Source: Mesorhizobium shangrilense (lineage in GTDB: Bacteria > Pseudomonadota > Alphaproteobacteria > Rhizobiales > Rhizobiaceae). Taken from it: a stretch of 64,000 bases of DNA. The notes under the pieces are model-generated. The model had not been told where the DNA came from. It made no database searches and saw only the letters and a list, made by a program, of their open reading frames with translations. Position 1 is the stretch's first letter. Every line of letters starts with the position of its first letter. Position numbers and translations under genes: made by a program. This document shows positions 1 through 9,086 of this stretch, piece by piece. The DNA lies in the NCBI RefSeq assembly GCF_040537815.1, contig NZ_JBEWSZ010000001.1:2604001-2668000 (forward strand), written 5' to 3'.

Positions 1-667
1 CACGCGTGCCGGCGGGCGCATCGGGCAGCCGCGCCAGAACCAGATGGATGATGTTGTCGGTGAAATCGTGCTCGCCATAGGTGATGAAGATCTTCTGGCC
101 GAAGATGCGATAGGTGCCGTCACCGGCGGGCTCGGCGCGGGCACGCAATGCATTCAGATCCGAGCCTGCCTGCGGCTCGGTCAGGTTCATCGTGCCCATC
201 CACTCGCCGGAAACCAGCTTGGCAAGATACTTCGCTTTCAGCGCATCGGAAGCATGCTTGTCGAGCGCCTCGACCGCGCCCATGGTCAGCGTCGGGCCGA
301 TGCCGAAAGCCATGGCGGCGGAGTTCCACATTTCAAGCGCGGCGACGCCGAGCATCGTCGGCAACGCCTGTCCGCCAAACTCCTCGGGTCCCGACAACGC
401 GTTCCAGCCGCCGTCGATCCAGCGGCGATAAAGTTCCTTCCAGCCAGGTGGAGTGGTGACGGCGGCGCCATTCAGCACCGCTCCCCTTTCGTCGCCGACC
501 TTGTAGAGCGGCGCCACCTCGTCGGTGGCGAAACGGCCGGCCTCGGCAAGAATCGCATCAACCAGATCCTCGCCCAGATCGCCGAAAGTGCCGGCATCCA
601 GGCAGGGCTTGAGGCCAGCCACGTGCTTCAGCGTGAAGGCTATTTCCTCGACGGGTGCCCGATACAT
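1..667 (-). CDS. acyl-CoA dehydrogenase, N-terminal part (cut by window edge)
   Basis: FAD-dependent dehydrogenase that would introduce the 2,3-double bond into an acyl-CoA in fatty acid or related catabolism. About 222 codons are visible; the C-terminal part lies beyond the left edge. The reverse-strand reading starts MYRAPVEEIAF and contains the family hallmark MNLTEPQAGSD near residue 170, followed by a segment ending FGQKIFITYGEH, the usual central beta-domain pattern of long acyl-CoA dehydrogenases. The MYRAP start and N-terminal domain match the roughly 590-residue AcdA/DmdC-like subgroup. The ATG at 667 is the first plausible start. Family assignment is secure; the acyl substrate cannot be told from this part. 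Confidence 0.88.
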   Translation of the reverse strand, partial: MYRAPVEEIAFTLKHVAGLKPCLDAGTFGDLGEDLVDAILAEAGRFATDEVAPLYKVGDERGAVLNGAAVTTPPGWKELYRRWIDGGWNALSGPEEFGGQALPTMLGVAALEMWNSAAMAFGIGPTLTMGAVEALDKHASDALKAKYLAKLVSGEWMGTMNLTEPQAGSDLNALRARAEPAGDGTYRIFGQKIFITYGEHDFTDNIIHLVLARLPDAPAGTR

Positions 668-873
668 GCCGCTCGCTCCTCCTCAGTCTTGCGCGCCAAC
701 CCTAAGGCCTGCGCGAGCGCAAGACCATCGCCCTTGGGCGGCCTCTCCTTCTTCTTTTTACGTAAACGTCAAATCTTGTCACGCAGATTTTGCAAACTTC
801 GAGACAGGCGCTAAATTCGGCAAGTGCCCGACAAATTCGACAGGCGCTCGACACGAACAGATCGGAACCCGCC

Positions 874-1110
874 ATGCTTGCCAGACCGGACGCCTATCGC
901 TGCATCGAATGCGGACTGCCCTACCGGGCCGATGGTTTTTCCTACCATCAAGGCAAGATCGAGAATGGTGCGGCCTACTGGTCGGATCGCGGCATATTGT
1001 GCTCGCCGCGATGCTCGCTTGCGCACTATCGCAAACGCGAGGCCGAGGGGACGCTACCGCAGGCGCCGGCGCCCGACCCGTTCGAAATCCAGCCTTTCAA
1101 CCGCCGATAA
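874..1110 (+). CDS. small cysteine-pair (zinc-ribbon-like) hypothetical protein
   Basis: A 78-residue protein of unknown function. It carries CIEC at residues 10-13 and CSPRC at residues 43-47, an arrangement that could bind one zinc ion, separated by an aromatic-rich stretch. The C-terminal third is rich in Pro, Ala and basic residues. The ATG at 874 is preferred over an in-frame ATG at 790 because the sequence before residue 1 does not look conserved and the cysteine pair sits at a normal distance from this start. The gene stands alone between the divergent acyl-CoA dehydrogenase and the GH25 gene. Zinc binding is inferred from the cysteine spacing only. Confidence 0.55.
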   Translation: MLARPDAYRCIECGLPYRADGFSYHQGKIENGAAYWSDRGILCSPRCSLAHYRKREAEGTLPQAPAPDPFEIQPFNRR

Positions 1111-1236
1111 GTCGTCGCACCATTTGGCGCTCGAAAGCCGGACACCTCCCGGCGTCGGCATTGATCACCCTAAAGCATTTCGTTAACCATGACGGTTCAG
1201 GATCGATCTTCGATCAACGGGGATAGTCTGTCCGAA

Positions 1237-2397
1237 ATGCCGGCGCACGCCCTTCATCGCCTGGCGCTTCTGGCCATCGCCGCCGCGATGGCATTCACGC
1301 CAACCGCAAAGGCCTCGGACTTCTCCGAGCCCTGGAAGGACGCCGACCGCGCGCTGGTCATCGACGCCTACGAATACAATTCCATCGACTGGGCGCAACT
1401 TGCCACCGACAAGCGGATCGTCGGCTTCATCAACAAGGCGTCGGACGGCATGCCGCCGCCCTATTTCTGCTTCGGCAAGGACACCGAGGTGCAGCTCTGC
1501 AAGGCGTTGTGGAGACGCTATGCCGTCACGCGCGAACTGTTCCAGACACGCAAGGTCGTGGCCAAGGCACTTGGCCTGAAATGGGGCGCCTATCACCTCG
1601 CCCGCCCCGGCAATCCGGTCGACCAGGCCAATAATTTCATCGATTTCGCCGAACCGGGGCCGGATGATCTGCTGGCCCTCGACCTTGAGGACAACGACCC
1701 CACGCAATGGATGTCTCTGGAAGACGCCGAGGAGTTTGTCCGCCAGGTGCATCGGCGGCTCGGCCGGTTTCCCATCCTCTACGTCAACGGCAGGACCGCC
1801 CAGCACATCGCTGACAACAGCTACAAATACCAGCTTCTGTCGCGTCTGCCGCTCTGGTACGCCCGCTATAAACCCGCCATCGACGCGCATTTCCCCATGG
1901 GCAACTGGAACCGCTACGCATTGTGGCAGTTCTCGGCGCAAGCCAATTGCGGCAAGCTTCGATGTCCCTACAGGGTTGCGGGCACGCCCAACGACATCGA
2001 CGTCAATGTTGCCGCGATGGATGCGCCAAAACTGCGCGAACTATGGCCGTTCGGCGGTTTGATCGACGTTCCCGTGGATTATCTCGCCAGCATACCCGTG
2101 CCTATTCCGCGCGAGGCGGCCCTCAAGGGCAATGTCGCCATCACCTATGCCAATGTAGCGGCGCCGCCCACTTTCAGCGAACTCGTCGCTACGCTCGGTA
2201 CTCGGTGGGCCTCATTCCGCGACGGTTTCCATATGCCGGCGGTCAAGACCGTGCCACGCCAACAGCGGGGCATTGCCGACTATGTTGCCTGGATGCGGAA
2301 CGGAAAACGCTTCGCCTTCAATGAACGGGTCGCACCCAAGCCCGACATCGACCCTCTCGCCACCGGCTCGATCGGTTTCGACCACGGTCTTCGTTAA
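1237..2397 (+). CDS. exported GH25-family lysozyme (N-acetylmuramidase)
   Basis: Glycoside hydrolase family 25 enzymes cut the MurNAc-GlcNAc bond of peptidoglycan. The protein (about 386 residues from this start) opens with a signal peptide, basic residues then a run LALLAIAAAMAF ending near AKASD. The catalytic domain follows: VIDAYEYNSIDW near the N-terminus, the acidic motif LALDLED in the middle, LYVNGR, then ALWQFS and NDIDVN, which are typical GH25 strand ends. About 110 residues after the domain have no recognised motif. An ATG at 1189 would add 16 polar residues before the signal sequence, so 1237 is preferred, although neither start has a strong ribosome binding site. Likely periplasmic or secreted, in cell-wall remodelling. 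Confidence 0.83.
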   Translation: MPAHALHRLALLAIAAAMAFTPTAKASDFSEPWKDADRALVIDAYEYNSIDWAQLATDKRIVGFINKASDGMPPPYFCFGKDTEVQLCKALWRRYAVTRELFQTRKVVAKALGLKWGAYHLARPGNPVDQANNFIDFAEPGPDDLLALDLEDNDPTQWMSLEDAEEFVRQVHRRLGRFPILYVNGRTAQHIADNSYKYQLLSRLPLWYARYKPAIDAHFPMGNWNRYALWQFSAQANCGKLRCPYRVAGTPNDIDVNVAAMDAPKLRELWPFGGLIDVPVDYLASIPVPIPREAALKGNVAITYANVAAPPTFSELVATLGTRWASFRDGFHMPAVKTVPRQQRGIADYVAWMRNGKRFAFNERVAPKPDIDPLATGSIGFDHGLR

Positions 2398-2439
2398 GCT
2401 GCTACCTGGGCAGGCTGGAACGAGGTTGGCGAAACGGCC

Positions 2440-3717
2440 TCAGCCGGTCTGTTCCCGTGCGATGGCCTGCCAGCCAATGTCGCGACGGCAGAACCCTTGC
2501 GGCCAGTCGATCTCGTCGATGGCGGCATAGGCCTTCTTCTGCGCCTCGCCGACAGTCTTGCCGGTCGCCGTGACATTGAGCACGCGGCCGCCATTGGCGA
2601 CGAGTGCACCGCTGTTGATCGCCGTGCCGGCATGAAAGATCTGGACGCCGTCCTTGGCCGCTTCTTCGACACCGCGGATAACCGATCCCTTTTCCGGAGC
2701 GGCGGGGTAGCCTCTGGCGGCCAGCACCACGGTGAGCGCGGCCTCGTCGCGCCAGCGCACCGACATATGCGCGAGCTGGCCGTCGGCGGAAGCGTTGAGC
2801 AGAACCAGCAGGTCATCCTTCAGCCGCATCATCAGCACCTGGCATTCGGGATCGCCGAAACGGGTGTTGTATTCGATCAGCTTCGGCCCGTTGTCGGTGA
2901 TCATCAACCCGGCAAAGAGCACGCCGGAAAACGGTGCCCCGAGCTCGGCCATGCCGCGCATTGTCGGCTCGATGATTTCCCGCATCGTGCGGTCGATCAT
3001 CTCCGGCGTCATCACCGGGGCGGGCGAATAGGCGCCCATGCCGCCAGTGTTGGGACCGGTGTCGCCGTCAGCGACCCGTTTGTGGTCCTGCGCGGTGCCG
3101 AAGGGCAGCGCGGTGACGCCGTCGCAAAGGCAGAAGAAACTCGCCTCCTCACCGGTCATGAATTCCTCGACCACCACTTCGGCGCCGGCGGTTCCGAAGG
3201 AGCCATCGAAACAGGCCGCGAGTGCTGCCCGCGCTTCGTCGATTGTCATGGCCACGGTGACGCCCTTGCCGGCGGCGAGACCATCGGCCTTGATGACGAT
3301 CGGCGCACCCATCTTTTCGACATAGGCCTGAGCCAAGGCGAGATCGCTGAAACGCCCATAGGCGGCGGTCGGAATGTTGTATCTGGCGCAGAGATCCTTG
3401 GTGAAACCCTTCGATCCTTCCAGCCGCGCCGCAGCCTTGGATGGGCCGAAGACTCGTATATCTTGAGCGCGCAGGTCATCGGCAATGCCGGCGACCAGCG
3501 GCCCTTCCGGCCCGACGACGACAAGGTCGATCGCCTTGTCCTTGCAGAAGGCCGTGATGGCCGCGTGATTGGCAATGTCGAGCTTCACCAGTTCGGCTTC
3601 GCGGCCGATGCCGGGATTGCCCGGCATGGCGTAAAGCTTGGTCAGCAACGGCGATGCCGCGATCTTCCAGGCCAGGGCATGTTCGCGGCCGCCGGAGCCG
3701 ATCAACAAAACGCGCAT
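2440..3717 (-). CDS. purD: phosphoribosylamine--glycine ligase (GAR synthetase)
   Basis: Catalyses the ATP-dependent joining of phosphoribosylamine and glycine, the second step of purine synthesis, in the cytoplasm. The 425-residue protein is full length for PurD. It begins [18 protein letters not shown], the N-domain nucleotide-fold signature, has the ATP-grasp segment with [14 protein letters not shown], then [14 protein letters not shown] and the metal-binding RFGDPECQ signature, and a normal C-terminal domain. It stands alone, facing the GH25 gene tail to tail with about 40 bases between them, and the dioxygenase gene upstream runs in the same direction about 150 bases away. Confidence 0.97.
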   Translation of the reverse strand: MRVLLIGSGGREHALAWKIAASPLLTKLYAMPGNPGIGREAELVKLDIANHAAITAFCKDKAIDLVVVGPEGPLVAGIADDLRAQDIRVFGPSKAAARLEGSKGFTKDLCARYNIPTAAYGRFSDLALAQAYVEKMGAPIVIKADGLAAGKGVTVAMTIDEARAALAACFDGSFGTAGAEVVVEEFMTGEEASFFCLCDGVTALPFGTAQDHKRVADGDTGPNTGGMGAYSPAPVMTPEMIDRTMREIIEPTMRGMAELGAPFSGVLFAGLMITDNGPKLIEYNTRFGDPECQVLMMRLKDDLLVLLNASADGQLAHMSVRWRDEAALTVVLAARGYPAAPEKGSVIRGVEEAAKDGVQIFHAGTAINSGALVANGGRVLNVTATGKTVGEAQKKAYAAIDEIDWPQGFCRRDIGWQAIAREQTG

Positions 3718-3873
3718 GCCATTATCCCTTTGCCGTTCGACAACGAGACTGCGCTATTGCCCGTTCGCCGACGGGTCAAGACATTTGGCGACTTTCGTTG
3801 CGATTGCGCACCGGAACATTGTCGCCATCAGGTCGCCCTTGGGCGTCCTGATGCGTACCCCTGGCGGCCATCA

Positions 3874-4668
3874 TCAGCTCTGGAAGACGACCGGAAACCA
3901 GTCCTCACGCAGCTTCTGGCCGGGCTTCATGTCATGGCCAGGATAGGGAGGGGATGTGCGGCCGGGCCGCTCGACATAGCGCGCGTCGTCGCCGACCCAC
4001 CGAAGCGAGAGCGCCCTGCGCCGTGCCGGCGTCATGTTGCCGCGCGCGCCATGCGCGGTCCTGAAGTCGAACAGGATAGCGTCGCCCGGTTCCATTTCCC
4101 ACTCGAGAACCTTCAGGGTCGGATCGTTGTCGGGATCGGGTACCGGCAGATAATCGCTCTCTCCGGCATAGAAATTACTGTCGTCGAGCCAGCGCACCGG
4201 CAGGATCATCTTGTCCCATTTGTGCGAGCCGGCGATCAGGCGCAGCGTTGCCTCCTTCACCGGATCGATGGGAATCCAGAAACTGACGGTTTGTCGTCCG
4301 TCGACGAAGTAGTAGGGGATGTCCTGATGCCATGGCGTCGGCTTCTGCGTTCCCGGTTCCTTGACCAGAACGTGATCGTGGAAAAATTGGGCGGAGCGCG
4401 ATTGCATCACCGCCGCCGCAATGGCTGCAGCCGGTGATTCCCTGACGACTTCCACGAATTCGGGGATGCGCTCCCAGTTGCAGTAATCGTCGAAGAAACT
4501 GCCGCGGCCGTTGGCGATGTCGGACGCGGTGGCGCTGCGGTTCTGCATGTTGCGCTCGATGCCGGCAGCGATCGTGTCGACCCAGCCCTTGAAAGCGCCG
4601 CGTATGCAGACTGCGCCGTCACGTTGGTAGTCGGCAATTGTCTGGGCATCGATATGTTGGGAAGCCAT
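3874..4668 (-). CDS. phytanoyl-CoA dioxygenase (PhyH) family protein
   Basis: Predicted Fe(II)/2-oxoglutarate oxygenase of 264 residues. The iron-binding triad is visible as HQD around residue 140 (in TPWHQDIPYYF) and a distal histidine in RTAHGARGN, with the 2-oxoglutarate-binding arginine likely in the RRRALSLRW stretch. The start ATG at 4668 follows a good CAGGAGAAACC ribosome binding site; an upstream in-frame ATG at 4737 has none. The gene is transcribed away from a LysR-type regulator, with about 90 bases between the two starts, so the regulator probably controls it. The substrate is unknown; members act on fatty acyl-CoAs, compatible solutes and secondary metabolites. Confidence 0.85.
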   Translation of the reverse strand: MASQHIDAQTIADYQRDGAVCIRGAFKGWVDTIAAGIERNMQNRSATASDIANGRGSFFDDYCNWERIPEFVEVVRESPAAAIAAAVMQSRSAQFFHDHVLVKEPGTQKPTPWHQDIPYYFVDGRQTVSFWIPIDPVKEATLRLIAGSHKWDKMILPVRWLDDSNFYAGESDYLPVPDPDNDPTLKVLEWEMEPGDAILFDFRTAHGARGNMTPARRRALSLRWVGDDARYVERPGRTSPPYPGHDMKPGQKLREDWFPVVFQS

Positions 4669-4757
4669 TGGTTTCTCCTGCGTTGGATGGCCGACTATCG
4701 CAGCCCTTTCACATCGGGTAAAATAATAACTTCTCATACATCACATAGTGACAGCCT

Positions 4758-5669
4758 ATGAATTTGACCCTCGTTCAACTGCGCTACCTCGTTACAGTCG
4801 CCAGGCACGGCAGCGTCACCGCCGCTGCCAGAACGTTGAATGTCTCACAGCCCTCGATTTCCGTGGCGATCGACAATGTCGAGCAGGCCTTTGGCCAGAA
4901 ACTCTTCGTCCGCCAGCGGGGAAGCGGCGTCTCGCTGACCTCATTCGGTCGCTCCGCCGTGGCCAAGGCAAAGCAGGTCCTGGCCGAGGCCGACGAGCTG
5001 GCCGGTCTTGGATCACGCGAGGCTGTGGTCGCCGGGGAGCTCGTGTTGGGATGTTTCGAGGACCTCGCGCCCTATTTCGCGCCGGCGCTTATCCGGTCCT
5101 TCTCGAAACGCTGTCCGGCTGTCGAGATCGTCGTGCGCGACGAGACCTTCGAGACGCTGGGAAGACGCATCCGCGATTCCGCCGTGGATCTGGGCCTTAC
5201 CTACGATCTCGGTCTGCCCTCGCATTTCGCCCGTATCCTGCTGCACGAACTTCGGCCGCATGCGCTCTTGCCGGCCGGGCACCAGCTGGCGGATCGTCCC
5301 GCGGTCAGCCTGGCGGACCTGGCTGCTTATCCGTTGATCACGACGGACCAGCCGCAGAGCTGGCAGCATATGCTCGACCTGTTCCTGAGCCGCGGCCTGT
5401 CGCCCGTGGCTGATATCACGACAAGTTCGTTCGAACTCCAACGCAGCATGGTCGCCAATGGCTTCGGCGTCGCGGTGAGCTACACAAGGCCGCATGGCGA
5501 CCGAAGCTATGATGGCCTGCCGCTGATCTGCAAACCGCTGTCGGATCCGCTTCCCATGCAAAGAATCATCCTCACGCACGACACGCGCCAACGGCTGTCG
5601 AACGCCGCGCTGGCGTTTATCGAGGTGGCGAAAGACTGGTTCTCGACCCACGACGTTTTCGCGTCATGA
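4758..5669 (+). CDS. LysR-family transcriptional regulator
   Basis: A 303-residue LysR-type regulator. An N-terminal winged helix-turn-helix (residues 1-60, with SVTAAARTLNVSQPSISVAI and the LFVRQRGSGVSLT wing) is followed by a substrate-binding domain of normal length starting near VAGELVLGCFEDL. It is divergent from the PhyH-family gene. The shared gap of about 90 bases holds an AT-rich stretch and a small dyad TCACATAGTGA at 4741-4751, directly before this start, which could take part in autoregulation. The effector is likely the oxygenase substrate or a relative, but this rests only on gene arrangement. Confidence 0.92.
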   Translation: MNLTLVQLRYLVTVARHGSVTAAARTLNVSQPSISVAIDNVEQAFGQKLFVRQRGSGVSLTSFGRSAVAKAKQVLAEADELAGLGSREAVVAGELVLGCFEDLAPYFAPALIRSFSKRCPAVEIVVRDETFETLGRRIRDSAVDLGLTYDLGLPSHFARILLHELRPHALLPAGHQLADRPAVSLADLAAYPLITTDQPQSWQHMLDLFLSRGLSPVADITTSSFELQRSMVANGFGVAVSYTRPHGDRSYDGLPLICKPLSDPLPMQRIILTHDTRQRLSNAALAFIEVAKDWFSTHDVFAS

Positions 5670-5731
5670 TACTTGTTTGAGGGCGAGGCTTGGCGCTTGA
5701 CGGCTTCGGCCTTCACTGCCACTCCAGCACA

Positions 5732-6715
5732 ATGGAACCTGTCCAATCGAAAGCAGCCCAGGGTCGTGTCGCCGACGCGCCGAGTGGCCATTGGGTCTAC
5801 CGGGCCTTGCCGCGCTGGCTGTGGCCTTACGCGCAGTTGGCCCGATGGGATCGGCCGATCGGCTGGCAGCTGCTGCTGTGGCCCTGCTGGTGGTCGGCAG
5901 CACTTGCGGCGAGCGCCTATCCTCGACCCGGCGACCCGCTGCTGTCGCTGTTGCCGGCGCCCTGGTATCTCGCGCTTTTCCTGATTGGCGCCATCGCCAT
6001 GCGCGGCGCCGGTTGCACCTACAACGACCTCGTCGACCAGGACATCGACAATCAGGTCGAGCGGACGCGGTCACGGCCGCTGCCGTCGGGCAAGGTCACG
6101 CGCCGAAAGGCATGGTTGTTTCTCGTAATCCAGGCGCTGGCGGGACTCGTCGTTCTCCTGCAATTCAATAGTTTCGCCATCCTGCTCGGCATCTGTTCGC
6201 TTGCCATCGTCGCCGTCTATCCATTCATGAAGCGGTTCACCAATTGGCCGCAATTCGTGCTCGGCCTTGCGTTTTCCTGGGGCGCGCTGATGGGGTGGGC
6301 TGTGGAGTTCGGCGACATCGATGGTCCAGCGATCATGCTCTATATCGGCTCGATCCTGTGGGTAATCGGCTATGACACGATCTACGCCCACCAGGACAAG
6401 GAAGACGACGCCCTGGTCGGCGTACGCTCGACCGCAAGGCTGTTCGGCGACAACACCAAGACCTGGCTTGTCGGGCTCTATGGCGGGGCACTGGTGTGCT
6501 TCGCCATCGCCTTTGCGTCAGCTCAGGCGCCAGTGCCGGCACTGGCCGGATTGATCGCCGCCGGCGCCCATATGATCAGGCAGATTTCCGTGCTGGATAT
6601 CGACGATGCGGACCAATGCCTTCGGCTGTTCAAGTCGAACAACCAGGTCGGCTGGCTGATCTTTCTCGGGCTGATCGGCGGTGCCGTGTGGGTGGCGCTG
6701 AAGCCGCTGGTGTAG
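5732..6715 (+). CDS. ubiA: 4-hydroxybenzoate polyprenyltransferase
   Basis: Integral membrane prenyltransferase that attaches the polyprenyl tail to 4-hydroxybenzoate in ubiquinone synthesis. The first acidic motif appears as NDLVDQDIDNQVERTRSRPL near residue 100 and the second as YDTIYAHQDKEDD near residue 215, both binding Mg-diphosphate; between and after them are hydrophobic segments consistent with eight or nine membrane helices. Length from the ATG at 5732 is 327 residues, normal for UbiA; an ATG at 5690 would add a short unsupported extension. The tail substrate could be made by the polyprenyl diphosphate synthase encoded at 21.6-22.6 kb, though the two are not in an operon. Confidence 0.95.
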   Translation: MEPVQSKAAQGRVADAPSGHWVYRALPRWLWPYAQLARWDRPIGWQLLLWPCWWSAALAASAYPRPGDPLLSLLPAPWYLALFLIGAIAMRGAGCTYNDLVDQDIDNQVERTRSRPLPSGKVTRRKAWLFLVIQALAGLVVLLQFNSFAILLGICSLAIVAVYPFMKRFTNWPQFVLGLAFSWGALMGWAVEFGDIDGPAIMLYIGSILWVIGYDTIYAHQDKEDDALVGVRSTARLFGDNTKTWLVGLYGGALVCFAIAFASAQAPVPALAGLIAAGAHMIRQISVLDIDDADQCLRLFKSNNQVGWLIFLGLIGGAVWVALKPLV

Positions 6716-6789
6716 CGGCCTGCGGCAGGGGATTGCTCCCCCCGGCCCTTCGCAGGCTCCTTGCCCTTCGGGCGTTCGGCACCTTCAAG

Positions 6790-6808
6790 AGGTCCACTGG
6801 ACCTTTTT
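6790..6808 (+). terminator. probable intrinsic terminator of ubiA
   Basis: A six-base-pair stem AGGTCC/GGACCT with a three-base loop ends in a run of T, about 75 bases after the ubiA stop. It has the form of a rho-independent terminator, though the stem is short. Confidence 0.5.
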
Positions 6809-6849
6809 GATCCGCCCGAAGGCGGACCGGGTCCTCACCGTTCGAAGTT

Positions 6850-6875
6850 CGAAAAGCCAAGCGATTGGCTTTTCG
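6850..6875. repeat. perfect 11-bp inverted repeat with GCGA loop
   Basis: CGAAAAGCCAA and TTGGCTTTTCG form a perfect 11-bp stem closed by GCGA (a GNRA tetraloop on the plus strand). It lies between the convergent ubiA and DUF6101 genes, 22 bases beyond the DUF6101 stop. It may end or protect one of the transcripts, but no long T run follows it in either direction. Confidence 0.5.
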
Positions 6876-6896
6876 TCTGCTATCGCGGACCGCTTC

Positions 6897-7463
6897 TCAC
6901 TCCCGCGAAATGATCTCCTGGCCACCGATGACCAGCCTGAGACCCAGGTCGCCTGCCCTGCGGCGGGCGAGGAAGCGCGGGCGGCGCATGGTGGAAATAC
7001 GTCCCTTGCGACGATCCTGCGCCGGCAACGTCTTGATGGCGGCGCCAAGCGATTCCTCCAGAGTGCGGGCAACGCCATCGGACTCGATCAGCAGCATCGG
7101 CAGGCGGTAGGCGTCGGCCCAGGCGCGCCAGTCGGCGGCGACATCGTCGAGATCGTCAGCGACCAGCAGCGGTACAGACAGCATCGGATCATTGTGCAGC
7201 AGTTCCAGGGTCACCGTGACATTGCCTTCGGGATCTTCCATCGCGCGGGCGGCAACGCCGCGGAACGCGTTGGCGGGCAGAGCGATGATCGCCGGCACGC
7301 CGCTCATCTCCAGCATGCGACGGATAACGGCGCCGCGATGGTCGATGGTGAAGGTAACGTCGCCATAGTCGTCGCGCGTGGCATAGCTCACCACTTGCGG
7401 CAGGCGAAATGGGTCGAGGCGCATGTTGCGTCCCGCCCAGACTGGCTTCAGTCCGGTGTTCAT
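6897..7463 (-). CDS. DUF6101 family protein
   Basis: A 188-residue protein matching the uncharacterised DUF6101 family of rhizobia and relatives. It begins MNTGLKPVWAGRNMRLDPF and has alternating hydrophobic and charged strands, a long acidic-rich middle and a basic C-terminal region, with no signal peptide or membrane helix. Nothing in it suggests an enzyme active site. The start has a purine-rich GGAAGG sequence about ten bases upstream. A short imperfect hairpin lies at 7486-7506 in the presumed leader. It is convergent with ubiA. Function unknown; family placement is from memory of the sequence pattern. Confidence 0.72.
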   Translation of the reverse strand: MNTGLKPVWAGRNMRLDPFRLPQVVSYATRDDYGDVTFTIDHRGAVIRRMLEMSGVPAIIALPANAFRGVAARAMEDPEGNVTVTLELLHNDPMLSVPLLVADDLDDVAADWRAWADAYRLPMLLIESDGVARTLEESLGAAIKTLPAQDRRKGRISTMRRPRFLARRRAGDLGLRLVIGGQEIISRE

Positions 7464-7646
7464 ACTGTGCCTTCCTGTCTCTCCTGAGAGCCGGTATCCG
7501 GTTCTCTCCGGGTCGGTTTTTCCGACCTCGTTTGTGGGGAGACAGTAGCGCCGGGTCCTTACCGCCGGGCTTAAGAAAGTCGGTTAAATTTTGCTGATCT
7601 CAGGGATGGTTATCGGAATGCAACCAGACACAACATCTTGAAAGGA

Positions 7647-9077
7647 TCAGATAACCTTACCGGGATTCATGATCCCGGCCGGATCGAACGCCGCCTTTAC
7701 TCTGCGCATGAGATCGATCGCCATGGGCGGCGCCGTGGCGATCAGTTCATCCCGTTTCAACTGACCGATGCCGTGCTCCGCCGAGATCGAACCATGGAAG
7801 CCACGCACCACGTCATGCACAGCCTTGTTCATCGCGTGGTAGAGGTCGAGGAACGCCTCATCATCGCCGTCGACCGGCCGGGAGATGTTGTAGTGAAGGT
7901 TGCCGTCGCCCATATGGCCGAAGCACACGACGCGTGCACCGGGGCTCACCGAAGCCACGGCGCCGGCGGCCTTTTCGATGAACTGCGGTATCGACGCGAT
8001 CGGAACCGAAATGTCGTGCTTAATGGACGCGCCCTCGGGCTTCTGGGCTTCCGGCAGCACCTCGCGGAAATTCCAGAAGGCTTCGCCCTGTGCAAGGCTG
8101 GCGGCGATGACGGCATCGCCGACGATATCCTGCTCGAGGCCGGCTGACAGCACCTCCTCGATCAAACCCCTCGCATCCTCGGCCGAGCGGCCCGAAGAAA
8201 TCTGCATCAACACATACCAGGGCCAGTCCTCGACCAGTGGCCGCGTCACGCCCTGGGCATGCGCAAGCGTGTAGTCATATGGTCGCTTGCCGATCAGTTC
8301 GAAAGCGGTCAGCGCGGCACCGGCGCGGTCCATTGCCATACCGAACAGCGAAAGTGCTGCTTCGGGCGACGACAGGCCGACAAAGGCCACTTCGCGGCCC
8401 TTGGGTTTTGGAAAAAGCTTGAGCACGGCGGCGGTGATGACGCCGAGCGTGCCTTCCGCGCCGACGAACAGGTTCTTCAGGTCGTAGCCGGTGTTGTCCT
8501 TCTTCAGCTTGCGCAGGTCGTCGAACACTTCACCGGTCGGCAACACCACTTCGACACCCAGGCAGAGTTCGCGTGCGTTGCCATAGGCCAGCACGCCGGT
8601 GCCGCCGGCATTGGACGACAGATTGCCGCCGATCTGGCAGGACCCCTGTGCGGCGAGCGATAGTGGAAACAGCCGGTCGGCGGCATCGGCCGCCTCCTGC
8701 AGCGTCTGCAGGATGACGCCGGCCTCGACCGTCACCGTGTTGGACAGGACATCGATCTCGCGGATGCGGTTCAATCGCGACAGCGACAGGATGATCTCGT
8801 GGCCGGACGTGTCTGGCACCTGCGCGCCGACCAATCCGGTGTTGCCGCTCTGCGGCACGACCGGCGTTCCGGTCTCGGTCGCCAGCCGCATGATCCGGCT
8901 GACCTCCTCGACACTGCCCGGCCGCAGCACCAGCGAGGTCCTGCCATGCCACAGGCCGCGCCGCTCCATGAGATAAGGTGCGATATCCTGCTGGTCGCGC
9001 AGCGCATATTTGTGGCCGACGATTGCCGCAAAGCGCTCAATCAGGGCCGGGTCCAGGTCTCTGAAATTCTCGGTCAT
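7647..9077 (-). CDS. FAD-binding oxidoreductase, D-2-hydroxyglutarate/D-lactate dehydrogenase type
   Basis: A 476-residue flavoprotein of the GlcD/D2HGDH/DLD family that oxidises a D-2-hydroxyacid. The FAD-binding PCMH domain shows PVVPQSGNTGLVGAQVP near residue 75-95 and GGNLSSNAGGTGVLAYGNARE; the C-terminal FAD-oxidase domain carries HMGDGNLHYNISRP and ISAEHGIGQLKR, the family's metal and substrate-binding histidine motifs. D-2-hydroxyglutarate dehydrogenase is the closest guess by length and motifs, but D-lactate or related acids are possible. The gene follows the Sua5/TsaC gene by nine bases, so the two are probably cotranscribed. Confidence 0.9.
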   Translation of the reverse strand: MTENFRDLDPALIERFAAIVGHKYALRDQQDIAPYLMERRGLWHGRTSLVLRPGSVEEVSRIMRLATETGTPVVPQSGNTGLVGAQVPDTSGHEIILSLSRLNRIREIDVLSNTVTVEAGVILQTLQEAADAADRLFPLSLAAQGSCQIGGNLSSNAGGTGVLAYGNARELCLGVEVVLPTGEVFDDLRKLKKDNTGYDLKNLFVGAEGTLGVITAAVLKLFPKPKGREVAFVGLSSPEAALSLFGMAMDRAGAALTAFELIGKRPYDYTLAHAQGVTRPLVEDWPWYVLMQISSGRSAEDARGLIEEVLSAGLEQDIVGDAVIAASLAQGEAFWNFREVLPEAQKPEGASIKHDISVPIASIPQFIEKAAGAVASVSPGARVVCFGHMGDGNLHYNISRPVDGDDEAFLDLYHAMNKAVHDVVRGFHGSISAEHGIGQLKRDELIATAPPMAIDLMRRVKAAFDPAGIMNPGKVI

Positions 9078-9086
9078 GGAAGAAAG

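Noticed and set aside
2497..4437. A 646-codon plus-strand open frame
   Set aside because: It runs antisense to purD and the PhyH gene, which have clear family motifs; the open frame comes from the GC-rich third-position pattern.
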